Assembly (NCBI RefSeq): GCF_019083965.1
Contig: NZ_JAHRCY010000024.1
Span: 1-64,000, forward strand
DNA: 64,000 bases
Reading direction: 5' to 3'
Source: Catellatospora tritici
GTDB taxonomy: Bacteria > Actinomycetota > Actinomycetes > Mycobacteriales > Micromonosporaceae
The position numbers were made by a program, and so were the translations under genes. Below are positions 25,264-33,540 of this stretch, piece after piece; positions within the stretch are counted from its first letter, which is position 1, and every line of letters begins with the position of its first letter. The notes below the pieces were generated by a model. The model ran no database searches. It had not been told where the DNA came from and was given only the letters and a program-made list of their open reading frames with translations.

Positions 25264-27072
25264 TCAGCCCAGCGGGAGCAGGCCCGCGGCGGTGCCGACG
25301 ACGGGCAGCCCGCGCAGCACCTCCATCGAGGTGGCCATGTTGCCCAGCAGCGGCAGGTCGTTGACCAGCGGCAGCTGGCTGAGCAGGCCACTGATCGGCA
25401 GTGCCGCGCCGGTCGAGCCGGCGCCGCCGGTGAGCGAGCCCAGCAGCGGCAGGCCGCTCAGCGGCAGCTGGCCGACCAGCGGCAGCTCCTCGGCGGTACG
25501 CGCCGACTCGGCGTACTCGGCGTCCTCGCCCGCGACGGGCCGCTCGGTGGCGCGGTGGCGGCCTTCGTGCTGGTGCACGGGCGCGGCCGCCAGCGGTGCC
25601 GCCTGCTGCACGGGCAGCAGCTGTGGCTGGGTGGCCGGCGCCAGGCCCGGCTGGGGCTGGGCGAGCTGCGGCTGCGGGGCGAGCATGTTCGCGCCACGGC
25701 CCGCGCCGAAGCCGTTCAGGCTGCTGGTGACCTTGCCGAGCGCGTCGCCGACGATCGGCAGCGAGCCCACGATCGGCAGCGAGGTGCCCGGCTTGCCGCC
25801 CTGGACCACGCCGTTGCGCAGCAGGCCGCCGACGAACGGCACCTGGTTGATGGTGTCCAGGCTGAACTTGCCGTTGACGACGTCGCGGACGACCGGCAGC
25901 TGCTTGGCGATGTCGCCCATGACCAGGATGCCGTCGAGCGGGCCGCCGTCGCCGAGCAGGTCACCCACGATCGGGATGCCGCCGACGAACGGGATGCCCT
26001 CGGTCGGGCCGCCCGCGAGCAGGTCCGGGTCGACGCCGGGTGCGACCAGGTTCGGTGCCCCGCCCAGCAGGTCGTCGGTGCTCTTGCGCCCCATCGCGTC
26101 GGCGATCAGGTCGGGCACGATCTGCGAGGTCGCGTTGGCGACCTGCTGCGACAGCACCGGGTCGAGCGTCAGGCCCTGCTGGTCGCTGGCGTCGAGCATG
26201 CCGCCGTCCAGCAGCATGTCGGCCTGGCGGGTCAGCCCGTCGGTGGGCGCCCCGTCGAGCCAGTCGGCGAACCGGTCCTGGCTGATGTCGTTGGCCGCGG
26301 GGACGTTGGACGACGGGAACGGCGCGCGGTCGGGCTTGGCGGTGTTCAGACCGCTGGTCAGACCGCCGAGGCCGCCGGTCAGGCCGCCGGTGAGGCCACC
26401 GAGCGGGCCGCCGCTGTCGGCGCCGCCGCCGAGCAGACCGCCGGTGAGGCCGTCCAGCGGGCCGCCGCTGTCGGCGCCGCCGCCCAGCAGACCGCCGGTC
26501 AGACCGCCCAGCGGACCGTCGGTGAGGCCGCCGATGGGGCTCGCGCCGCCGAGCAGGCCGCCGGTCAGCCCGCCGGCGAGGCCGCTGACCGGACTGGTGC
26601 CCCCGCCGCCGAGCAGGCCGCCGAGCGGTCCGAGCGGGAGGCCCTCGGTGCGCGCGGCCGGGGCGCCGGCGAGCAGACCGGTCTGGCCGAGCAGGCCGGT
26701 CGCGCTCGAGAGCAGGTTGGAGCTGGGCACCATGTCGGAGAGCCGGGGCAGCTTGCCGGCGAGCGTGATGTCCTGGACACCGGGGGCGTGCGCGGTGATG
26801 CCGAGGCTGCCGCTGCCGCGCGTGATCGACACGGGTCCGTCGGGCAGCAGTCCGGCGTCGACCCGGGCCTGGGGTGTGTCCAGGGACAGGCCGAGGTTGT
26901 TGAGGCCCCCGGTGGGGGAGAGGAGGTCGGCCACCAACCCGCGCATGGCCTGAAGATCGGCGGTCGGCTTGGCCTCGGTGGCCGTTTCAGCGTGTGCGAC
27001 GCCACTGCCGAGAAGCATGACGCCGCTGGCCACGCCGACGGCGCCGACGGCCCTGTAGAACCACTTGTTCAT
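25264..27072 (-). CDS. Secreted glycine/leucine-rich repeat protein
   Basis: A 602-residue protein with a clear signal peptide (MNKWFYRAVGAVGVASGVML, cleavage after AHA near residue 27). The body is built of short repeats: GGLTGGLLGGGADSGGPL-type units (residues about 150-270), and later LPIVG, LPLLG and GIPIVGDLLGD units that look like extended hydrophobic glycine-rich strands. A glutamine-rich patch near residue 490 precedes the last repeats. I recognise no enzyme domain or sorting signal. It could be a cell-surface or matrix protein. Start at MNKW was preferred to a longer opening at 27162. Confidence 0.65.
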   Translation of the reverse strand: MNKWFYRAVGAVGVASGVMLLGSGVAHAETATEAKPTADLQAMRGLVADLLSPTGGLNNLGLSLDTPQARVDAGLLPDGPVSITRGSGSLGITAHAPGVQDITLAGKLPRLSDMVPSSNLLSSATGLLGQTGLLAGAPAARTEGLPLGPLGGLLGGGGTSPVSGLAGGLTGGLLGGASPIGGLTDGPLGGLTGGLLGGGADSGGPLDGLTGGLLGGGADSGGPLGGLTGGLTGGLGGLTSGLNTAKPDRAPFPSSNVPAANDISQDRFADWLDGAPTDGLTRQADMLLDGGMLDASDQQGLTLDPVLSQQVANATSQIVPDLIADAMGRKSTDDLLGGAPNLVAPGVDPDLLAGGPTEGIPFVGGIPIVGDLLGDGGPLDGILVMGDIAKQLPVVRDVVNGKFSLDTINQVPFVGGLLRNGVVQGGKPGTSLPIVGSLPIVGDALGKVTSSLNGFGAGRGANMLAPQPQLAQPQPGLAPATQPQLLPVQQAAPLAAAPVHQHEGRHRATERPVAGEDAEYAESARTAEELPLVGQLPLSGLPLLGSLTGGAGSTGAALPISGLLSQLPLVNDLPLLGNMATSMEVLRGLPVVGTAAGLLPLG

Positions 27073-27236
27073 GTCCATCCATTCGATTGCTGACCGGTGC
27101 ACCCGAACTGCGGGGTGCGTAAAGGTGCATTCGTCTGATGAAGCAACGACCAAAAGGGGCATATCGTCGCGGGAAAGACATGTACGGCGATCCCTCGCGG
27201 GTGGTCTCCGTGGTGCGTGATCGATACCATCCGGGC

Positions 27237-28967
27237 GTGCTGAGCCCCTCCTCGGTCATCCCCGAGCCGCGCCGCGGTGGCGGGAACCACTTCGTCGTCA
27301 ATGGTTCCGACGGCCTGGCCTACCGCCTCGCCGAGCAGCTCACCCAGCGGTACGGCGCCGACGTCGTGCTGCTGATGACACCCGAGCAGCTCAGCGGCGC
27401 GCGGGACTTCGGCGAGCTGCCCCGCGTACGGGTGCTACTGGTCGACCGGGTGGACGAACGCGCGCTGCGCGAGGCCGACCTGGAGCACGCACTGGGTCTG
27501 GCGCTTACCGTCCAGGACGACGTAGGCAACATCCACATCGCGTTGCGGGCCCGCGACATCGTGCCCGACCTGCGGCTGGTCGTCCGGATGTACAACTCGA
27601 ACCTCGGCCGGGGCATCGAGGCGCTGCTCGGCAACGCCAAGGTTCTCTCCGACGCCGAGATCGCCGCTCCGGCGCTGGTGGCGATCGCGCTTGACGAGGT
27701 GAACGCGGCGCCGGTGCCGGTCGCGGGCCGTACCCTCGTCGTCGCCCGCCGCCACGCCGTGGTACCCGCCGACGTGGTCTGCGGTCTGGTCGACACCACC
27801 TCACCCGGCGCCGCCGTCGACCTGCTGCCCGCCGACCCGGCCCGCGCCGACCTGGTCCTGGCCGAGAACCGGGAGACGACCTCGGTCGCCGACACCGTCA
27901 ACGCGGTCGCCCGGCGGGTGACCCGCCGCGCCCGGCGCTGGCGGCTGCGTGCCGTCGTCGACACGGTCAAGTCGCTGGTCTCGCGGCAGTTCCGGCTCGC
28001 CGTCAGCACGACCCTGGTGGTGCTCGCGGTGGCCGGATTCTTCTTCGCCCGCGGCGCGCACGTGCGCAGCGTCTGGGACGGGATCTACCTGACCGCCGTC
28101 AACGCGTTCGGCGGCCCGGAACTGAGCCCGGAGCTGCCCGGACGGCAGCAGGTGCTGCAACTGGTCATCGCGCTGGCCGGGCTGGCGCTGGTGCCGCTGG
28201 TCACCGCGATGGTGGTCGAGGGCACGGTCAACGCGCGGCTGGCGGTGGCCCAGGGGCGGCTGCGGCTGCCCACCGAGGGGCACATCGTGCTGGTCGGGCT
28301 GGGCAACGTCGGCACCCGGGCGATGCGGATGCTGTACGACCGGGGCGTGCCCGTGCTCGCCATCGACGTCAACGAGCAGGCCCGGGGCGTGGCGCTGGCC
28401 CGCGAGCTGGGCATCCCGCTGATCATCGGCGACGCCAGCCGGGAGAGCACGCTGCGCTCGGCCAACGTGCAGCAGTGCCGCGCGCTGATGACCCTGGCCA
28501 GCAACGACGTGATCAATCTCGAGGCGGCGCTGCACGGCCGGAATCTGCAGCCGCAGCTACGGGTGCTGGTCCGGCTGTTCGACGGCGACCTGGCCGCCCG
28601 GGTGCGCAAGACCTTCAGCATCCGCTTCACCCGAAGCGTCTCCTACCTGGCCGCCCCGGCATTCGCCGAGGCGATGATGGAACGCGAGGTCATCGGCACC
28701 ATCTCGGTCGAGCGCCGGGTGCTGCTGGTCGCCGAGGTCGTCGTCGGTGCCGGATCGCCGCTGGACGGCGCGCGCCTCGGCGACGCGGACACCCCCGGTG
28801 CGGTACGCGTCATCGCGCTGGCCGAGTTCGGCGAACCCCGCCCGCTGTGGCAGCCCGCCGACAACCGGGTGCTGCACGCGCGTGACCGACTCACGGTCGT
28901 GGCCAGCCGGGACGGGCTCAGCGGTCTGATGACCCAGGTCGTCGCCGCGGGCGCCGCCACAGTCTGA
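27237..28967 (+). CDS. RCK/TrkA-N protein with internal two-helix pore
   Basis: A 576-residue membrane protein. An N-terminal Rossmann-like RCK domain (residues about 15-230) is followed by a basic stretch, TM1 (about 254-272), a pore-loop-like segment (WDGIYLTAVNAFGG, 280-293), TM2 (about 306-327) and a second RCK domain with the nucleotide-binding GLGNVGTRAM (354-363) and a TrkA-C-like tail. The canonical K+ filter TVGYG is replaced by NAFGG, so ion selectivity is uncertain. Start GTG has TACCAT 7 nt upstream (leaderless pattern). Divergent from the secreted protein gene. Confidence 0.75.
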   Translation: MLSPSSVIPEPRRGGGNHFVVNGSDGLAYRLAEQLTQRYGADVVLLMTPEQLSGARDFGELPRVRVLLVDRVDERALREADLEHALGLALTVQDDVGNIHIALRARDIVPDLRLVVRMYNSNLGRGIEALLGNAKVLSDAEIAAPALVAIALDEVNAAPVPVAGRTLVVARRHAVVPADVVCGLVDTTSPGAAVDLLPADPARADLVLAENRETTSVADTVNAVARRVTRRARRWRLRAVVDTVKSLVSRQFRLAVSTTLVVLAVAGFFFARGAHVRSVWDGIYLTAVNAFGGPELSPELPGRQQVLQLVIALAGLALVPLVTAMVVEGTVNARLAVAQGRLRLPTEGHIVLVGLGNVGTRAMRMLYDRGVPVLAIDVNEQARGVALARELGIPLIIGDASRESTLRSANVQQCRALMTLASNDVINLEAALHGRNLQPQLRVLVRLFDGDLAARVRKTFSIRFTRSVSYLAAPAFAEAMMEREVIGTISVERRVLLVAEVVVGAGSPLDGARLGDADTPGAVRVIALAEFGEPRPLWQPADNRVLHARDRLTVVASRDGLSGLMTQVVAAGAATV

Positions 28968-29586
28968 GCCCGCCACCGCCACCGACCGCCGCGAACAGCA
29001 CGAGCCCCGCGGTGCGGGTCAGCCCGGCCGTGTCGACCGGCGGCCCGGACAGCTGCCGCCACGAGTTGAAGCCGACCCCGGCCGCGAACAGGTCGACCGT
29101 GGCCGCGCAGCTGGTCGGGGTGCTGTCGGCGGTGCACTGCACCCGCAGGTCGTGGTCGAGCAGCAGGTCGATGCGGTCGCGGGCGTCGGGGGCGAGCGGG
29201 GCACCCTGGCGACGGGCGTACCGCAGCAGGTCATAGCCGAAGTCGTGGGCCATGCACGGCACCGCGAAGTCGAACGGGCGCCCCTCGCCGGGCACCGAGC
29301 ACGAGCCACGCGGGTTGATCACGCGCGGCTCGCCGTCGGCCAGCCGCGCGGTGACCGGCTGATACCCCATGACCTTGGCGAAGTCGCGCGGCACGGTGCT
29401 GAGGTCGCCGCTGGGCAGCGCCTGGACGGTACGGGTGGCGGCGAGGTCGTGGCGCTCACGCGCCTCGCCCGGCGCGGCCAGGGTCAGTGCTGCCGCCACG
29501 CCGAAGCCGAGCACGACCAGGGAGCGCAGCACGCCGCGCACACCGGCGCCGGCGCGGCCGGGGGTACGGCGCAGCCGTGATCGCAT
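28918..29586 (-). CDS. Secreted prokaryotic phospholipase A2-like protein
   Basis: A 222-residue protein with an N-terminal signal or anchor (about residues 19-40) and a central motif CMAHDFGYDLLRY, which matches the His-Asp catalytic pair of small bacterial phospholipase A2 enzymes. A second cysteine (GSCSVPG) would form the family disulfide. Unlike the usual short secreted enzymes it ends with a glycine-rich hydrophobic segment and a basic tail (LRLWRRPRRRP), so it may stay membrane-bound with the active site outside. Its 3' end overlaps the end of the RCK gene by 50 bp on the opposite strand. Confidence 0.75.
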   Translation of the reverse strand: MRSRLRRTPGRAGAGVRGVLRSLVVLGFGVAAALTLAAPGEARERHDLAATRTVQALPSGDLSTVPRDFAKVMGYQPVTARLADGEPRVINPRGSCSVPGEGRPFDFAVPCMAHDFGYDLLRYARRQGAPLAPDARDRIDLLLDHDLRVQCTADSTPTSCAATVDLFAAGVGFNSWRQLSGPPVDTAGLTRTAGLVLFAAVGGGGGLRLWRRPRRRPGSSDR

Positions 29587-29716
29587 CGTCGCGACCCTTC
29601 GGGTAGGAGCGGCCCGGTGGGGGTTCGCATTGACGGGGGAGTCGCCGCTGTCCGGGTCGGCGGGCCATGCTACCTGCCCAAACGCCCTCCGCCCAGCGCT
29701 CGCCCCGGGGCTTTGT

Positions 29717-29783
29717 CATCGACGTTGGCCTATCCAGAGGACGAATCTTGGAAATCCGTCTTGTAGATAGGCCAGCGTCAATG
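29717..29783. repeat. Family B inverted repeat, copy 2
   Basis: A 67-bp copy with arms GACGTTGGCCTATCCAGA and TAGATAGGCCAGCGTC, placed between the phospholipase-like gene start and the DUF4032 gene end. The copy differs from the others mostly in its loop. Confidence 0.85.
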
Positions 29784-29808
29784 CAAAACGGGGTGAAGGC
29801 GAGGCGGG

Positions 29809-31086
29809 TCAGTCGACCAGGGACTCGTCCTCGGGGGCCTCGTCCTCGTCGTCGTCGGAGGACATCAGCATGTCGTCGTCGACCTCGTAGCCGAGCACGG
29901 CCTGCTCGTCCGGGCGGTGGATCAGCACGTTCGCCAGGAACGACTGGACCGCGGGGGCCAGGCCCAGATCGCGGCCCGCCTGCTCGCTCAGCGCCCAGCG
30001 GTGCTCGATGATCTGCACGAACAGCTCCGGCGGCTCCAGCTTGCCGCGCAGGTGCGGCGGCACGGCGCGGATCACCGGCTCGAACACCTCGGTCAGCCAG
30101 CGGTGTGCCGCCTGCGCCTCATCGGGCATGTCCGACTCGGCGCGGTACGCGTCGAGGTCGTTGAGCAGCGCGCGCGCCTGGTTCTCCTCGGCGTCCAGAC
30201 CGGTCAGGCGCAGCAGGCGGCGGGTGTGGTGGCCCGCGTCGACGACCTTCGGCCGCAGCATGACGGTGCGGTGGCCGCCCTCCTCGACGACCGACATCGA
30301 CACCTCTTCGACGTCGAAGCCGAGCTCGTTGAGGCGGCGGATGCGCTTGTCCATCTGGCGGCGGGTGTCGGCCTCGACGGCCTGCTCGAAGGTGAGCTCG
30401 TGCCACAGCGTCTCGTACCGGCGGACGACCTCGTCGGAGACGTGCTCCGGGTCGATGCCCTCGTGCAGCAGGCCCGCGGCCTGCAGGTCCAGCGCCTCGC
30501 CGAAGATGTTGGTGCGGGCGATCTCCAGGTCCTCGCCGCGCTGCCCCGGTGACAGCCGCAGGTGCAGCTGGCCGGTCTCGGCGTCGACTAGGTACGCCGC
30601 GAACGCGCCCGCGTCCCGCCGGAACAGGGTGTTCGACAGCGAGCAGTCGCCCCAGAAGAAGCCGAGCAGGTGCATCCGCACCAGCAGCGCGGCCAGCGCG
30701 TCCAGCAGGCGGTTCATCGTCTCGGGGCGCAGCGTGTGCGAGAACAGCGCCCGGTACGGCAGCGAGAACTGCAGGTGGCGGGTGACCAGCACCGGCTCCA
30801 GCACCTCGCCGTCCAGGGCGACCCGGTCGGCGACGATGGCGACCGCCTCGACGGCCGGGGCGCTGATGCGTTCGAGCGCGCGGAGCAGGTCGTACTCCCG
30901 CTCGGCGATCTTTTCGCGGGTCTCCTTGACGGCGTAGACCGTGCCCTGGAGCTTCACGAAGCGGACGACGTGACGGGAGATGCCCTGGGGCAGCGCGACC
31001 AGGTGGTCGGCCGGCCACTCCTCCAGTGGAGTGGACCAGGGCAGGTCGAGAAGGGCAGGGTCGACGAGGGCAGAGGTTATCCGCAC
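29809..31086 (-). CDS. DUF4032 protein with kinase-like fold
   Basis: A 425-residue protein. The N-terminal half has protein-kinase-like elements: VYAVKETREKIAEREYDLL (lysine and helix C glutamate) and LGFFWGDCSLSNTLF, a catalytic-loop analogue of HxDxxxxN with D and N, then YLVDAETG as the metal-binding Asp. The C-terminal half (about 200 residues) corresponds to DUF4032, ending in an acidic tail (SSDDDEDEAPEDESLVD). Similar to LPS-kinase/InaA-like actinobacterial proteins; substrate unknown. Start GTG with TACGCT 7 nt upstream (leaderless pattern). Confidence 0.85.
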   Translation of the reverse strand: MRITSALVDPALLDLPWSTPLEEWPADHLVALPQGISRHVVRFVKLQGTVYAVKETREKIAEREYDLLRALERISAPAVEAVAIVADRVALDGEVLEPVLVTRHLQFSLPYRALFSHTLRPETMNRLLDALAALLVRMHLLGFFWGDCSLSNTLFRRDAGAFAAYLVDAETGQLHLRLSPGQRGEDLEIARTNIFGEALDLQAAGLLHEGIDPEHVSDEVVRRYETLWHELTFEQAVEADTRRQMDKRIRRLNELGFDVEEVSMSVVEEGGHRTVMLRPKVVDAGHHTRRLLRLTGLDAEENQARALLNDLDAYRAESDMPDEAQAAHRWLTEVFEPVIRAVPPHLRGKLEPPELFVQIIEHRWALSEQAGRDLGLAPAVQSFLANVLIHRPDEQAVLGYEVDDDMLMSSDDDEDEAPEDESLVD

Positions 31087-31223
31087 GGGGGTAAGCGTAC
31101 GGATGTGCGCCGAGCGTCGGCGGGCCCATGTGTCGCATCCCCTTTTCGGCCGAGGGTCCGGCCCGTGGCCTGCGTCGTTGTGCATCCGGAGAGATCGGTT
31201 CGGACGCTCGGGAGGCGGGTCGG

Positions 31224-32549
31224 ATGCGGCGTACGGTCGCGATGGTGATGGGAATCTCTGCCGTACTGGCGGTGGCGACGGCCGCGGGGGCGTCGGTGCT
31301 GCACGGGCACGGCGAGCCCTCGGTGGCCGCAGGTGCCGAGCATGCGCTGGTCAGCGGCGTGCAGCACCCGGCCGAGCCCGTCGCGGCGGTGGTGCCGCAG
31401 CAGTCGGCGCAGCCCAACTCGGCCGCGGCGAAGGTTTACCGCACCGGGCGGGCCGAGGCGGGCAAGGTCGAGAAGGCCGACACCGTGCTCGGGTATCTCG
31501 ACGGCAAGAAGAGCGCCACGCTGCGCTACCCCGGCGCCGAATTCGTCAAAGTCCACTTCTCGCAGCTGGTGCTGCTGCCCGGCGACTACCTGACCGTCAG
31601 CGACCCGGCCCGCACCGAGGTGCACCGCATCGACGGCGACCCGGTCGGCTCGGTGCTGGGCACGGCCGGACGCTGGGCGATGTCGGTCACCGGTGACACC
31701 GCCCTGGTCGAGCTGCACACCGGGGCGCTGGACCTGCTCGGGCTGGGCTCGGCCGTGGACCGGCTCGGCGTGGTCGTCGACCGGGTCACCCACGGGTACA
31801 CCGAGGCCGAGCGGGACGCGGCGTCGGAGTCGTACCGGCTGGCGAAGAAGAAGCAGGCGACCACCGGGCGCGAGGAGACCGTCTGCGGCAACGACGAGAA
31901 GGCCGACGCGGTCTGCTACCGCAGCACCGATCCGGTGGTCTACCGGCGCTCCAAGGCGGTGGCCCGGATGCTGATCGACGGTGTGGAGCTGTGCACCGCG
32001 TGGCGGGTCGGCCCGACCAACCGGCTGCTCACCAACAACCACTGCGTGGCCGACGAGAAGGAGGCCACCGACGTCGAGGTGTGGTTCAACTACCAGTGCG
32101 CCGAGTGCGGTGGCTACGCCGTGTTCCGGCCGACGAAGGTGTGGCTGGACCAGCTCGTCGCCACCGACAAGGTGCTCGACTACAGCCTGTTCTCGGTGAC
32201 CGACTTCGACCAGGTGCAGAAGTTCGGCTACCTGGACCTGGACCTGCGCCGCCCGGCCGAGGGCGAGGAGCTCTACATCCCGCAGCACCCGGCTGGCGCG
32301 CCCGCGATGGTCGCGCTGACCAGCGACCGCGACAAGGCGGGCAACTGCGCGATCCAGGACAACTCCTACGACGGGTACGACGACGACACCGACGTCTCCT
32401 ACTACTGCGACACCGAGGGCGGCTCCTCCGGCTCCCCGGTGATCTCCCGCCAGACGAACAAGGTGATCGCCCTGCACCACTTCGGCGGCTGCCCCAACTC
32501 GGGCGTACGCATCGAACTCATCTACCAGCAGATCTCCTCGAAGCTCTGA
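31224..32549 (+). CDS. Secreted trypsin-fold serine protease
   Basis: A 441-residue protein. A signal peptide occupies residues 1-24, a linker and pro-region run to about 245, and a chymotrypsin-like domain follows. The triad can be placed at H273 (TNNHC), D319 (VLDYSLF) and S402 (GGSSGSP). Paired cysteines (C257/C274, C292/C295, C375/C395) fit an extracellular fold. The layout resembles glutamyl-endopeptidase-like or S1B proteases. Start ATG at 31224 has GGGAGG upstream; the frame opens 32 codons earlier. The gene is divergent from DUF4032. Confidence 0.88.
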   Translation: MRRTVAMVMGISAVLAVATAAGASVLHGHGEPSVAAGAEHALVSGVQHPAEPVAAVVPQQSAQPNSAAAKVYRTGRAEAGKVEKADTVLGYLDGKKSATLRYPGAEFVKVHFSQLVLLPGDYLTVSDPARTEVHRIDGDPVGSVLGTAGRWAMSVTGDTALVELHTGALDLLGLGSAVDRLGVVVDRVTHGYTEAERDAASESYRLAKKKQATTGREETVCGNDEKADAVCYRSTDPVVYRRSKAVARMLIDGVELCTAWRVGPTNRLLTNNHCVADEKEATDVEVWFNYQCAECGGYAVFRPTKVWLDQLVATDKVLDYSLFSVTDFDQVQKFGYLDLDLRRPAEGEELYIPQHPAGAPAMVALTSDRDKAGNCAIQDNSYDGYDDDTDVSYYCDTEGGSSGSPVISRQTNKVIALHHFGGCPNSGVRIELIYQQISSKL

Positions 32550-32553
32550 CATG

Positions 32554-32573
32554 GCGCCCGCCTCCGCGGGCGC
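32554..32573 (+). terminator. Hairpin after protease gene
   Basis: An 8-bp perfect GC stem (GCGCCCGC with GCGGGCGC) and a CTCC loop lie 4 nt after the protease stop. Probable intrinsic terminator without a T tract. Confidence 0.65.
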
Positions 32574-32574
32574 G

Positions 32575-32667
32575 GCGTGCTCGCCTTTCAGGCGGCGTCT
32601 TCCCTCGTCGCTGCCGAGCCTGCGGCTCGGGCACGCTCCTCAGTCCAGACGCCGCCGGCGAGCACGC
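32575..32667. other. Long structured intergenic element
   Basis: A 93-nt stem-loop: outer arms GCGTGCTCGCC and GGCGAGCACGC, next arms GGCGGCGTCT and AGACGCCGCC, and an apical hairpin CCGAGCC-TGC-GGCTCGG. The two arm pairs are perfect, with only a 5-nt bulge (TTTCA) on one side. It begins right after the protease terminator and ends 80 bp before the PAP2 gene. It could be a structured RNA or a transposon-derived palindrome. Confidence 0.6.
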
Positions 32668-32746
32668 GGCTTGCGCGTGGTGTGGGCGGGGTGGAGATGT
32701 GGTGACGGATTCCGTGACGGCCGCCTGGGTGCTGCATAGTGGGCGG

Positions 32747-33448
32747 GTGGTGAGGTGGACGCGCAGGCTGGACCGGTTCGCGAGCTGGTGGTGGGATGCC
32801 GTATTACTCGCGGTGTTCGTGGTGGTCACCGTGCTGGTGGCACGCGGGAGCACGGCGGGGCTCGACCTGGGCGTACGCGACTGGGTGCGGGCTCATCAGC
32901 CGGGCTTCGCGCACCAGGCGGCCTGGGCGTTGAACTATCTCGGCCAGGGCTGGCTGGTGATGTGGATCATCACCGGGGGGTTGACCGTGTTGCTGCTGGT
33001 GCGCAGCCGGTCGTGGCGGGCGCTGCTGCCGGGGGCGGCGGGGTTCGTGCTGACGTACGTGACGCTCGGGCCGTTGAAGGTCTGGACGCATCGGGACGCG
33101 CCGAGCAGTGACCTGCCCAACGCGGTGGAGATGTTCAACCCGCTGGCGGTGGGCTACTCGGCCTCGTACCCGTCCGGGCACGTGGTCAACGCGATCGTGT
33201 GGTGGGGGATCATCGTCATCCTCGCCTCGCGGATGTGGACGCTGCCGCCGACGCTGGTGCGCTGGCTGCGGGTGGCGCCGCCGGTGATCGTGCTGCTGAC
33301 GACGACGTATCTGTCGTACCACTGGATCACCGACGGCATCGCGGCACTGGCGCTGGGCCTGCTGCTCGACCGCCTGATCCACCGCGTCGACTGGGACGCC
33401 GTCCTGCCGGACCTCCGCCGGGCGCGCGTCGCCGCAGCCGCCCGCTGA
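32747..33448 (+). CDS. PAP2 family lipid phosphatase
   Basis: A 233-residue integral membrane phosphatase with about six helices. The PAP2 motifs are visible: KVWTHRDAP (motif 1, K and R), SYPSGH (motif 2, with the acid-base His) and YLSYHWITDG (motif 3, with nucleophile His and Asp). It probably removes phosphate from undecaprenyl pyrophosphate or phosphatidic acid at the outer membrane face. I chose the GTG at 32747, where hydrophobic sequence starts soon after; a GTG at 32702 with GGAG 5 nt upstream is a real alternative, adding 15 residues. Confidence 0.85.
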   Translation: MVRWTRRLDRFASWWWDAVLLAVFVVVTVLVARGSTAGLDLGVRDWVRAHQPGFAHQAAWALNYLGQGWLVMWIITGGLTVLLLVRSRSWRALLPGAAGFVLTYVTLGPLKVWTHRDAPSSDLPNAVEMFNPLAVGYSASYPSGHVVNAIVWWGIIVILASRMWTLPPTLVRWLRVAPPVIVLLTTTYLSYHWITDGIAALALGLLLDRLIHRVDWDAVLPDLRRARVAAAAR

Positions 33449-33459
33449 GCAGCCAAAGG

Positions 33460-33510
33460 TTAAGAGGGTGCCCTTCCTATACGTATTGCGATAAGAAGGT
33501 GCCCTTCCTT
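33460..33510. repeat. Family A palindromic repeat, copy 3
   Basis: A 51-bp copy: TAAGAGGGTGCCCTTCCTAT, ACGTATTGCG, then ATAAGAAGGTGCCCTTCCTT. It follows the PAP2 stop by 12 bp and ends 18 bp before the permease -10 hexamer. Confidence 0.85.
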
Positions 33511-33540
33511 CTGTTCACTCGGGGCGGTTAGCCTGCGCGG

